This document shows, piece after piece, positions 33,209 through 43,527 of a stretch of 64,000 nucleotides of DNA. A program made the position numbers and the translations under genes. This DNA is from Taiwanofungus camphoratus (lineage: Eukaryota; Basidiomycota; Agaricomycetes; Polyporales; Taiwanofungaceae), in the NCBI GenBank assembly GCA_003999685.1, contig CP021231.1:1364001-1428000 (forward strand). Direction: 5' to 3'. The first letter of the stretch is position 1. Each line of letters opens with the position of its first letter. The notes beneath the pieces were generated by a model that was given only the letters and a program-made list of their open reading frames with translations, was not told the origin of the DNA and searched no databases.

Positions 33209-34385
33209 TCATGGTTTTACTGGAAGGGAGGCGTCAGGATATCCTGAGAAAGGGACCTCAGAATGTACAACCACACGCACTACATAGCGTCCTGTCGCAT
33301 AGCCTGTGCGAGTAAGCAACCTGGGCTCTCGCCCGTCCCTCGTCATCTCATGCGAGCACCTTGCGGCGAGCTTGTTCACGTAGACGATGAGCTCGCGCCA
33401 GCTGCCGTCGACGTCTAGCACGAGCGCCTGGCCGCCGTATTTGCTGTAAAAAGAGGCACTTCGTCAGCATGGGTACGCACGCGAGCATGCACCGAGACCA
33501 ACCCCTCCACCCCAACCTCACGACTGACACGGGTGAGCTCCTTCGCAATGCGGCTCATCTTATCTGCCTTGCCAGCCATAGGATCCAATCAGCACTGGCC
33601 ATCGGAGATGGGACGTAAATAAGGAACGAGGTACATACCAAGGAGTTGATGCGCTCTTTGATCTGGAAGGGCACGATGCCCAACACCTGGACCGTCATCC
33701 GCTGCGTGAAGTCGCCGCGGATAACGGCATTGCATACTCGGATAGCGTCCTGCACGACCGCCTTTAGCATCTGCAGCTCCTCCTCCACGCTGAACCGGTT
33801 GTTCGGCAGAGACACCTCAGACCGACGCAGGAACGTCAGGCGTAAACTGATCGGCTCGGCGAGCGGGGCAGCGACCTTAGCTAGCGTCTCGCTGTCCGTT
33901 ATCGGCTGCCCACAACTGGGGCAGGAGGCATAGTCACCGTGCGAGGCAAACACAGAAGCAGGCTCGTTCTCATCTTCGTGGAGGCTTCCAGTATGTTCAG
34001 GGCGATCGACATCCAGATCCGTTTGGGAAGGCACAGGCTGCGGGGAGGAAGACATCCGTACGTCGCTGCTATCGCTGTCGGTCGTGGGAGGATAGCTGCG
34101 TGCACTATGAGCTTGAAGAGCGTTGTCGCCGTTACGACGCTTCTTGTGCCCTGGACCAACAGTCTCAGACGCAGAGGGTGAGTCGAGGGCTGCCTCAGCG
34201 GAGTGCATACGGCGGGCTATATTCCCAAGCGAGCGCAGGATGGAGTCAGTCTGCGGGGTGGACGGGCCGTCATAGACGGGTAGGGTGGAAGTTGCTGGGC
34301 CCGACTCATAGAGGGCGAGTAGGGTAGCAAGGTGCTGTATGAAGGGACGTTCAACGTGCCCGGGATTGGCGGTGATGGCAGCCAT
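33209..34385 (-). CDS. Kinase-less Nik1-like HAMP protein, copy A
   Basis: Exons 33639-34385, 33503-33567 and 33209-33443 sum to 1047 nt (348 aa). The start MAAITANPGHVERPFIQHLA leads into TDSILRSLGNIARRMHSAEA, a Ser-rich linker with CPSCGQPITDSETLAKVAAP, then VCNAVIRGDFTQRMTVQVLG, ELTRVSREVGVEG and GGQALVLDVDGSWRELIVYV followed by NKLAA. In group III hybrid histidine kinases (Nik1/Os-1) the equivalent text is the first HAMP linker and the start of the next repeat, followed by further HAMPs, kinase and receiver. Here the frame runs into about 40 unrelated residues and ends, and no kinase exon lies in the 2.4 kb beyond. It is probably a soluble truncated paralogue. Expression and role in the HOG osmostress pathway are unknown. 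Confidence 0.8.
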
Positions 34386-35585
34386 TCGGAGATCGTAAAT
34401 AAGGACAAGACGGAGAATACGCACTGGGTGGGTTGGGGCTCGAGGTATCAACACAGCCAAAGTCAATCTCGCGATATAAGTGTGTATTGGCCCTGGGTGA
34501 ACGTGATTATCTACTAGATCACGACGGATCTCGCCGTCCGCTGCCGGCCGCCCATCCGTAGCAAAGAATTCCTGCTTGACCTCTCAAAATATGTGCTAAT
34601 ACTCCCCATCGGCTCATGTGCTGAACAGTCATAGCTGCAGGCATCGTCTAACGGACAAATCAGAACGTTGAGGGTGCTCAAAGGGCGTATAAACAGGCAT
34701 AAGATTCGAAAGGAGACCGTTAGGAATGTTCAAGATCAATATATACTCAGAGAAAGACATCACGTGCCAGGTGACCCGGTGACACCAGCCGGCGGCATGC
34801 CAAGAACAACTGGCTGGAAGCAGACGGAGATGAATAGATGACTGACCATGCAGAGACATTAGGGATAAAGTTAGACCTGGTGCCTTACAACGGACTCGTC
34901 AGCTCGCGGTATTGTGGAATGAAAGCAGGAGACTCTGCAAATTCAACTACACATCCTAGCGCGAGGATATTGGACCATGTATGTATTTTTCATCCCGCAA
35001 GTCTTAAAATCCACTATTGTTGCTTGAGACATGACACATGAACCAATCGATGTTCTACTGCTCGCCTCAGCAGCTCGAGATCACCGAGAGACATTCATGG
35101 TAGGCGAAAGGCTGCCTGTAGTTGCCGTTTCGACAAGTCGAAACGTCACCAGGTTCGTTTAATCTTCCTGTCAGATGTACTTGCTGTATGTAGTAGAGTA
35201 CGGGCAAACTATAAAGTTGACGATCTGGCGATAGATGATGGAGGTTAGTACCACAACGTCACAATTACAACCCTCGACTGGCGCAGGTTGTTCAGCATAG
35301 GCATTAAGAGGTTCTCTGAACCTACGTGATGATGTGAGAGGTACAGAACTATGACCATAGCAACTATCCGAATGCCGACCCAGGCCACCTCCTGCCTAGG
35401 CTTACCAGCATACTGGCTATCATCTTCTCCAAACCCCCTCGCTCGACTGCGGGAGATAGGAATCCCCGCGAACTCTCATACGCACCGTGCGCTGGCAGAC
35501 GCGTAAAGCTGGCTACACGACTGAATTGGTTCTCGTGTCTTCACTGACTTGGATCTGTTGAGAAGTAAACCAGAGAATACCTTGA
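34386..35585. other. Intergenic between the two HAMP genes
   Basis: About 1.2 kb. It should hold the promoter of copy A and the 3' end of copy B. No gene, kinase exon or repeat was recognised. Confidence 0.5.
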
Positions 35586-36675
35586 TCAGGCATACTCCGC
35601 ATAATGCCTTCGCGAACTCGGCCTCCGCTCACACCCATTTTTCTTCACCTGTGACAACCTTGCCGCGAGCTTATTCACCAAGACAATGAGGTCACGCCAG
35701 CTGCCGTCGACATCTAGAACGAGCGCTTGACCACCGTATTTGCTGCGAAAACAGCATCTTGTTAGCTGGGAGATAAAGGCGATCATTCACTCATACAGAC
35801 CCTTCCACTCCGACTTCCCGGCTAACACGAGTGATTTCCTTGACGATTCGGCCTATTTGATTCGTCTGCCAAGGATGTAAGGTCAAACCAGCACCGCTCA
35901 TAGAAAATGGATTCCGCGGAAGACGACATACCAATATGTTGATACGTTCCTTAATTTGGAAAGGTACGATACCCAATACTTGAACAGTCATCCTCTGCGT
36001 GAAATCTCCCCGTAGAATAGCGTTACAGACCCGCACGGCATCCTGTACTATTGCCTTTATCATCTGCAGCTCCTCCTCTACGCTGAGCTCGCCGTTCGGC
36101 AGAGAAACCATGGATTGTCGAAGGAAATGCAAGCGCAGGCTGACTGGCTCAGCGAGCGGGACAGCAACTTTAGCCAGTGTCTCGCTGTCCGTTACAGGCT
36201 TTTCGCAGATCGGACACGAGACGCGGTCAGAAGATGAAGGAAAGATGGATACAGGTCCACTTTTGTTTTCATAGGATGTCCCAGCATTCTCCGGCTGATC
36301 AGCAGCATCCTCGTATATCTGAGTGGCCGCAAGCCGTGCCCGGACATCATTGGCGCTCCCTCTCATGGAAGGATAGCTCTGCGGACTCTCTGCACTAGAA
36401 CTAGCGTGGGTTGCATTGAAGTTGCTGCGGCGTCTCTTGGTTTCTGGACCACAATCCTCGGATCCAGAGCCACTTGCAATAGCAGCCTCAGCGATATGCA
36501 TGCGGCGTGCGATATTCTCGACAGAGTGCAAGATAGAGTCGGTTTGTGGACTGGACGGCCCACTGTAAGTGGGTGGCGAAGTGATTGGGCCAGACTCGTA
36601 CAAGGCCAACAGAGTAGCGAGGTGCCGTATGAAGGGATATTCACCCGCTTCGCAGTTGTCGATGAAGGCAGCCAT
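35586..36675 (-). CDS. Kinase-less Nik1-like HAMP protein, copy B
   Basis: Paralogue of copy A with the same exon plan: 35932-36675, 35801-35865 and 35586-35742, 966 nt, 321 aa. The middle exon has exactly the same length (65 nt) in both. It starts MAAFIDNCEAGEYPFIRHLA; a longer in-frame start exists at 36696. Conserved blocks are YESGPITSPP, QTDSILHSVENIARRMHIAE, CPICEKPVTDSETLAKVAVP, VCNAILRGDFTQRMTVQVLG, EITRVSREVGVEG and LDVDGSWRDLIVLVNKLAAR. Like copy A it stops just after the first repeat (LSQVKKNGCERR), so truncation came before duplication. The Cys pair CPIC and the region around it are shared by both copies and may bind metal, but the second pair expected of a zinc site is not visible. 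A long palindrome begins about 100 bp before its start. Confidence 0.8.
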
Positions 36676-36776
36676 CCGAGGACCAATATTGGACAAGATG
36701 GGGGTTGAAAGTTGGAACTGCAGACTGGGTGTTCTGGACCAGCCAATCTATGTAAGAATGTACTTCCAGATGGCAC

Positions 36777-37555
36777 TTATTGCCGTTTGCAGTAAAGTTG
36801 GCACACGCGGCGGTGTCACGCATTTTGCTCGTTTTCGACAGTCAGGAAAGATGTATCTGTAGCTCAAGAACGAGAGACCGGAACACCCTACATAGGGGGT
36901 GATCGTTGAAGCTCTGAATGAGGGCTATTGAGCCCCATAGATATCATCGTGTTATGTGGTGATCCCATCAATGCCATTTTGGCCCTGCCCTGTGGGCAAA
37001 ACATTTCCTCTAGAGACAAATGAATGTACTTCAAAAATTGCCTATTATACCAAAGGGATCTGTTTGCATGTCTGAAGTGAGCCCTGGCAAAAAGAATGGC
37101 ACACAAGCAAGCATTGAAGGCTTGAAGCACAATTGAGAGATTATATGATATATACGACGCAGGTTTGGTCACATGATTAGTCTCGGATGTGGATTTGCAG
37201 CAAAAACCTCAATTCAGCTTCAACACTTGCTTATGTGTGCCATTCTGTTTTTGCCGGGGCTTGGACATGCAAACAGATCCCTTTGATATAATAGACAATT
37301 TTTGAAGTACATTCATTTGTCTCTAGAGGAAATGTTTTGCCCACAGGGCAGGGCCAAAATGGCATTGATGGGATCACCACATAACACGATGATATCTATG
37401 GGGCTCAATAGCCCTCATTCAGAGCTTCAACGATCACCCCCTATGCAGGGTGTTCCGGTCTCTCGTTCTTGAGCTACAGGTACATCTTTCCTGACTGTCG
37501 AAAACAAAATGCGTGACACCGCCGCGTGTGCCAACTTTACTGCAAACGGTAATAA
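36777..37555. repeat. Long near-perfect palindrome (foldback inverted repeat)
   Basis: The outer ~290 bp of each arm (36777-37072 and 37264-37555) are almost identical in inverted orientation, differing by a few bases and one 4-bp gap in the right arm. The repeat continues inward with more divergence to about 37137 and 37208, leaving a loop of about 70 bp. The ends read TTATTGCCG and CGGTAATAA. No coding capacity or clear target duplication is seen. It could be a foldback DNA transposon or a local inverted duplication. Transcription would give a long hairpin RNA. Confidence 0.85.
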
Positions 37556-37833
37556 TTGAAGATTGAATATTGAATATCGGACGCACATGAACTTGAGTTA
37601 TCAGTGCGGGCGCTAAGTTTCGCGATCACCAGACTTGAATCACGTGTGTTTGCGCCATTATGGTGAAGTGATCGTGGTATGCGGCAGTGGAGGTCGTCGG
37701 CAAGGACGCTGACCTTGGTGTACTACGAAAACTGTGAATGTTCAGCGCTATCAACCGTCTTCGCCTGCTGTTTCCGTCTTTATCTCCACTCTCCCAAGGC
37801 CAGTTGCATAACCGTGGTGTCAGTTCTTCAACT

Positions 37834-38621
37834 ATGTCAGGTACGCACTCACCAGAACCTAAGGCGGGTGAAATTAAATGGAATGTGTTTTACTGAGCAG
37901 GAGGCAATCCGGAAATCGCAACCTTTGCAGCTGGCTGTTTCTGGGGTGTAGAGCACATCTTTCTGAAGTATTATCCCATTGCGCAGAACAAAGGCATCCT
38001 CAAGACTAGCGTCGGGTTCACCGGCGGGAAGGATGATGCCAAGAACCCCAGCTACAAGCAAGTGTGCACAGGAACGACGGACCACGCAGAAGCTGTCAGG
38101 ATCGAGTTCGATCCTGACGTTGTATCTTACGATGAGCTCGTCGGTTCGTGAACGAGTTCATTGGACCAACGAGGACAGATATCGATGGCATGGTCATTCG
38201 TCCTGCAGAGTTCTTTTATCGGACACACGACCCTACGCAATTTAACAAGCAAGGCGCTGATACTGGGACTCGTATGTGCCATCAAATCATCCTTGCCTGA
38301 CCCCAGAGCTAACGTCTATTTGATTCCGAAACTCGAACAGAATACCGCTCTGCGATTTTCTACCAATCGCAGCAACAGCTCGAGATCGCCAAGCGTGTTA
38401 CTGAAGAAATTCAAAAGACGCGTTTCGATCCCAAAGGTAGTCTCAGTCATCGTCTTGGGGCTCAGTGGTGTTCAATACTCCCCTTACCGGATGCAGGCCA
38501 GAAAATCGTCACGCAGATCGCACCAGCAGGACCATGGTGGGATGCTGAGGAGTACCACCAGGAGTACCTCCACAAAAATCCTTCGGGGTACCAGTGCCCT
38601 ACCCATCGCTTGCATTGGTGA
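37834..38621 (+). CDS. msrA: Peptide methionine-(S)-S-oxide reductase
   Basis: Reduces methionine sulfoxide in proteins using thioredoxin. Five exons (37834-37840, 37901-38143, 38209-38271, 38341-38436, 38497-38621) sum to 534 nt, 177 aa. The first exon is only 7 nt: ATG TCA G. The active-site motif GCFWG lies at residues 13-17 ([13 protein letters not shown]), followed by [20 protein letters not shown], the family signature [55 protein letters not shown] and the C-terminal [20 protein letters not shown] then CPTHRLHW. Length and residues match eukaryotic MsrA. There is no targeting peptide, so it is probably cytosolic. Confidence 0.94.
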
Positions 38622-38982
38622 ATGAGCACCGAAGGACTAGTGTAACAGTATATGATGGCTTTTTAGACGGCATGTTGTGTATTCTCCTTGTACTAAACTC
38701 TTGTACCATGAACGTCTCAAGATGCATAGCGCTTGTAAACGATTGTCCGGTCATGGAGAAATGTAAGGCGACACTGCATGCATTCTGAAGCAATTTTGAT
38801 CAAAATATAGTTGAACATCAAACGTTATACAGTGCTGTGCATCGTCATCTACGAAGACAATTTATCCAAGACAAAGAATAAACATCGAAGACAACATTGT
38901 ATCAGGGCGACGTAAACAGATACAACACTGTCCTCGTACCAAGCCCAACCCAAACTGAGACCATGATCCCGATTTACCTAGT
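38622..38982. other. Convergent 3' intergenic
   Basis: About 360 bp between msrA and the F-box/LRR gene 3' ends; AT-rich, no recognised feature. Confidence 0.5.
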
Positions 38983-41155
38983 CTAGCGGAACTCTGCGGG
39001 ATGTCGCCATTCTGCATCTCCACATTCGTAACTCTCCAGCCATTCCTTCACGTTATACTGTGTTTTAGCCGCGGGCCACTCGTCGAGTTGCACCTCACCG
39101 TTGACTTGGGAGACCGTGTAGAAGTCATCATCGATGCGCGCAACACGCACCATGGGGAAGCCATGCTCGACCACCTTGTGTGGCTCCCTGATGTCGAACT
39201 GCGACAGCCCGATGAAGCGTAGTGAGGGCGGCAAGCCAGGGCGTAGTTGCTGTGCAGATGAGCGTTAACACATTGGCAGAAGATGGTCCTCAGCTGGCGG
39301 ATTCCATAGTAATAGGACAGTACTCACCGATACGAAGCCAACGGTGTCCATGGAAGAATCTGCCTGCAGAGACAGCGCATACACCCCACGTGGGACCAAC
39401 CACATCGCAACTGCGGCAGCAACATCCTTCGGTAGCGTCGCAGTGAGACTGCGCAAGCTCGTGAGCGATGGGAGCACGCCCCAAACTGTTGCATCATAGC
39501 CCAGGCGACGCTGAGCCCACTCAGCACTGGGGACTATTAGCTGTAGCGTCCGCAGCGATTTCCTATCCCGTAGGAAGTCAGCGAGGGCGGGGAAGAGGTC
39601 GTGGTCGTTCACACTGTATCCGAGGAGCGAGAACGCGAAGTGACGTAGGAAGGGCAGCGACTTGGCAAACTCCCTGAGCTGCGAGGACGCGTTACATTCA
39701 AGTACGCATTGCAGGCGCAGGGACTCTAGCTGGTGGCCGTTGGAGAGGATGTCCGCGAAGGCGCGCGACTCCGGCGGGAACAGACCAAGGAAGTCGAGAT
39801 GTGTGAGGTTGCGGATCGAGATGGCCTCTGTGGGAAACGTCCAGTTCAGATTTTGCAGGAGCACTGAGCGGATCGAGGTCTTATTTTGCATGAGAAACTC
39901 CTGGACTTGTGCGGGGCTTCCACCTTTTGAGACGAATGAGAATTGTGTGATATGTTTGAATCGGGGAAATCTCAGCTCGACCATTCCGTCTGAAGGCCTG
40001 CAAATTGTCTGGCAATAAGTAAAGAATTGTCACAGAATAGATAATCCTGACATTAGAGATAAGCCCCGCAATCGATGATTGGCCGTCTCAAGAATCCTCA
40101 GAAATGCGACCATGTCTCTCCATCTCATGGAACAGTGCACGTTTCGGAGATTGTTGAGCTTTGGTAGAGCATTAGACAGCATTCCTGTGTACTGCTTCAG
40201 TCTGAGCACGCGTGAGATAATACCTGTGACTCAACCTGTTTGGAATGTCATCGGAGAGATATCTCGTCCTTGAAAGAATACACGCATGGTCTTAACATGT
40301 TTTGCAAACTCAGCATCAGTGATGATACGGGTCAGGATGTCGGCACTACGTTGCGATTCCCACTTGTCTGACACTATAAATCATTCCATGAACACCACTC
40401 ACGGATAGCGCCCATCGCTCCTAGAGTGTCGACTCACCAAAGTGAAGGTCAATTTTCTGAAACAAGAGCTGACTAGCGATACGAGAGAGGATATGGGGGA
40501 CAAGAAGTAGGTTTTTAAGATCACGGGGCGGAAGCCATAGAGCAATTTCACGCCAAATTTCGGTAGAAAATCCAGGGGTGGTGTTTGGCTCCACTAGCGA
40601 CTGCAACGTCATCAATGATGTGATGAAGGATGGGTAAACGTCTGTACGAGGCAGTAACGAAGATAGGAAGATAGTGTACCTTCCCTGGATTTGCTACGTG
40701 GTGTAGCATGAGCGACTTGGCTTCCGGATGCTCAGGCTCAAGAACCATGATGGCCTGGAGGTCTGAGATTCCAAACATGAGTCAATTTGGGACCGTCTAG
40801 AACGGAGACCGCCTAGACCGCAACGGACCTTGGTGTGCGCCAACATGAAGTCCGGCGGCCAGTCTGGCCTTCGCGCGCATCAAGCGGGCTTTAGTAGTAT
40901 TTGCGGCCGACAATTTATTCAGTGACAAGCAGGACTGGACTGCATTCTCGATGAGCGTTCTGGAGCTACAAATTGCATTGACAAGCTCGCCATTAGGGTC
41001 CGAGTACAGTGTTCAAAAATCTAGATAACCAACCGCTCAAGGTGCAGGTGTCCCATCGCGTAAAGGAGGACGTCTGCCTTTTGCTCATCACCGAGACTAG
41101 ACGTCACATCGCGAATGCTGGCGTCAAGAATCTTGGGGTTGAAAACGTTGTTCAT
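38983..41155 (-). CDS. F-box/LRR protein with N-terminal TPR-like region
   Basis: Probable substrate adaptor of an SCF ubiquitin ligase. From the N-terminus: MNNVFNPKILDASIRDVTSS, then NGELVNAICSSRTLIENAVQ and LQAIMVLEPEHPEAKSLMLH (TPR-like), then the F-box FSTEIWREIALWLPPRDLKN, LLLVPHILSRIASQLLFQKI, then leucine-rich text (NLTHLDFLGLFPPESRAFAD, HQLESLRLQCVLECNASSQL, SLRTLQLIVPSAEWAQRRLG) and a last exon ending GDAEWRHPAEFR. Introns were placed after HFG, FQTG, LSLM and GFVS. The weak point is near 41000-41040: family text DPNGELV continues upstream in a frame with no in-frame acceptor, and a GTTATC-GCGAG intron is the only clean join I found. So the N-terminus is uncertain and may carry an indel. 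Confidence 0.72.
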
Positions 41156-42649
41156 GTTGGTCGAACGCGCGGGATGCTGGTGCTGGAATGGGTGTCAGGG
41201 GCGACCGGTGAATGCACACGGTGTCAATTTCGAAGGGGTTGCCCTGACTGCTAGTGCAAGTATTTCACTTCACAGCCAGTTCTTCGTGACGATTCGGGAG
41301 GCTGCTGGAGGCTATATATATCAATCAGAGCGCGTTGAGGTGTGGGAGCGGTAGCAAGTCGTTCACTTGGGCGCTCTTTTTCAGGCCTGAACGTAGATTC
41401 TGCTTGCGATCGTCAGTCATTCCACGCAACCAATCAGGTTGTAGATTGTCCACAAACATGGCTAGGCAAACTTGCAACGCCGTGAACGTGCTGAAGAGAG
41501 AAAGACGACAAAAAAGACAGGAGATGGTCGTCGCACGAGGTCTGCAGCTCGAGACTGGGCGGCTCTGGACATCTTCTAGCCGCTGAGGGTACCTTAACAG
41601 TGATGCGTGACCCATGTTCCCAGTCTCGTGATTCCTGATTGTAAGCGCGACCGTGTCAGACGTGAAGAATCTCCTTGCACTACCATATCTAGTCTGTGTT
41701 TACAACAGAGGTATCATCTTTTGCGCAACTCTCTTGCTGCAGCACATGAACATGAACAGTCGCATTCTGTCGGATGCCACCGGTTCGTAAAAAATATTAC
41801 TAACAGACACTAGTGATGTGCAGTGGACTGATGCCACCGGGGGGTCAAGGCGTGTGAACTCTCTGTATACAAGCTTATGCTCTCTAATGTATACCAGGCA
41901 TTGTAGTACCGTAAAAATCCAGAAGCATGACCACTCTGAAAATACAGAGAGTTGAGGCGCTTCGACCTTCAATGGCCTGCCGGAACTTGGGGTCTGGGGT
42001 CAAGCACATCACTGACAGATACAACTGGACGACGGCAAACGTCGCAAAAGACACCTATCTGCGGACACAGACAGATCACAAGTATAAGATCTACGCCTAG
42101 GAAGTGCCATATTCGGCCAGTGCTCAACAGAGATATTACCTTAAAGGATCCGGATTAAATACATTGGATGCGCACTCATCGGAACTGTACAGAGGTGACA
42201 TGAGCAAAGATAACAAGGAATGTTTAGCCTCTCACAGAACACTGATATTCCCAGCGGATGGATATATGTCACTTACACGTTGAGAGACCTTGATCATGAA
42301 AGGAAACACACTACGCCATAGTTTGGCTCACCATGTCACCAACTACCGTCTAGATGATCCAGTGCACCAGGCAGTCATGCAACTTTAAAGGACTGCTGGC
42401 AGCAAATCAGTGGAACTCTTCAACGATCTTTAGCAAGTGTGTTCCAACGAATGCACGAAACAAAGTCCCTATAGCAAGCGAAGCCATAAAAAATTATCAT
42501 TGCCAAGTGTGGTCGGTTCACATCAAGTAACAGAACCTCCAACAACTCCGTAGTCTGAAACGATGGATAATGTCAAATGAGACGAATAGTGCGAAATTCG
42601 GATAAGCCCTTCTCACCTAGCTCTAGAGCGAACATAGCGAGGACAAGTT
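41156..42649. other. Intergenic, nothing recognised
   Basis: About 1.5 kb between the starts and ends of two minus-strand genes. Short frames only; no domain, repeat or RNA gene recognised. Confidence 0.5.
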
Positions 42650-43274
42650 TTACTTCAGCTTTGCGAAGAGTTTGGGAGCGACGCAACCCTGATCACATTG
42701 TCAAGCAAGAATGGAGATACTGAGCTAGAGGCACATACATTGACACAGTGCATCATGCTATGCGGACGTAGTGTATCAGTGTTCACATCATAGTCATTCA
42801 AGAGACATGACTTACTGGTCTAAGGACCGCGGTGACCACGACAAGATTTATTAGCGACTGAAGAAGTGCAGAATTCAAAATACGTACAGCTGAATTTACA
42901 ATGATCAGAAATAGTAAATCGAAAAGAATTTGTGTACGTACAACTCCTCAGTGCAGTCTTCGTGCTGGTAGCCTTGACCTGCGTGAATTTTCTCCTCGCA
43001 ATGCTGGAAATGCTTGGTTGCAGCCACGCATTTCGCCGACTGCTCACACTCTTCCTGCAGAGCGGGAAGGAGCTGTTCACAGGAGGACAAGGGGCTATTG
43101 CTAAAGTTGCAAAATGAGACAGAATTCACGACATACGTCTTCGGGTTCCTCCTCTTCTGCAGGTTCCTCGGTTTCGGCTTCCTCCGCCAGTTTCTCCTGA
43201 GGCTCCTCCTTCTCCTCAGGAGCGTCGGCGTGCGCGACGGGGAATAGCGACGTCAAAAAAGACGAGAAACTCAT
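42650..43274 (-). CDS. qcr6: Cytochrome bc1 complex subunit 6 (hinge protein)
   Basis: Acidic hinge protein of mitochondrial complex III, which helps cytochrome c1 dock cytochrome c on the intermembrane-space side. Exons 43137-43274, 42942-43072, 42739-42757 and 42650-42688 sum to 327 nt (108 aa). The N-terminal third is MSFSSFLTSLFPVAHADAPE followed by a strongly acidic stretch (EEAETEEPAEEEEPED), then LLPALQEECEQSAKCVAATK, HFQHCEEKIHAGQGYQHEDC and the C-terminal CVAPKLFAKLK. The Cys pattern that forms the two disulfides is kept. The 19-nt third exon encodes MMHCVN. With the GTACGT donor the junction reads TEEF-MMHC, two residues shorter than usual; an alternative donor 3 bp downstream does not keep phase, so this junction needs transcript evidence. 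Confidence 0.88.
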
Positions 43275-43527
43275 GAAAACACTGGACCAGACTAAAGTTG
43301 ACGTTGGCAGTCTCGGTAGCGCACGGAAAGAGTCGCGTCTGTGTCAAGCTCCGACTCGGTCGTTGCCGGACACATGTGGCTGTTGCTCAACTCATTTGCA
43401 GTCGAACCTCGTTTCGCCACACCTTCGTGGGCTGTTACGCATACGAATTCCGCTGCGTGCGATTTGTCTTGTGACTAGATGTTTTTGTGATATATAAGAA
43501 CTGTCTTCTTCAGTACTTGAAGCTTCA

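Noticed and set aside
33209-36675. Complete hybrid histidine kinases
   Set aside because: No H-box, ATP-binding or receiver text was found within the flanking kilobases, so only truncated HAMP proteins are called.
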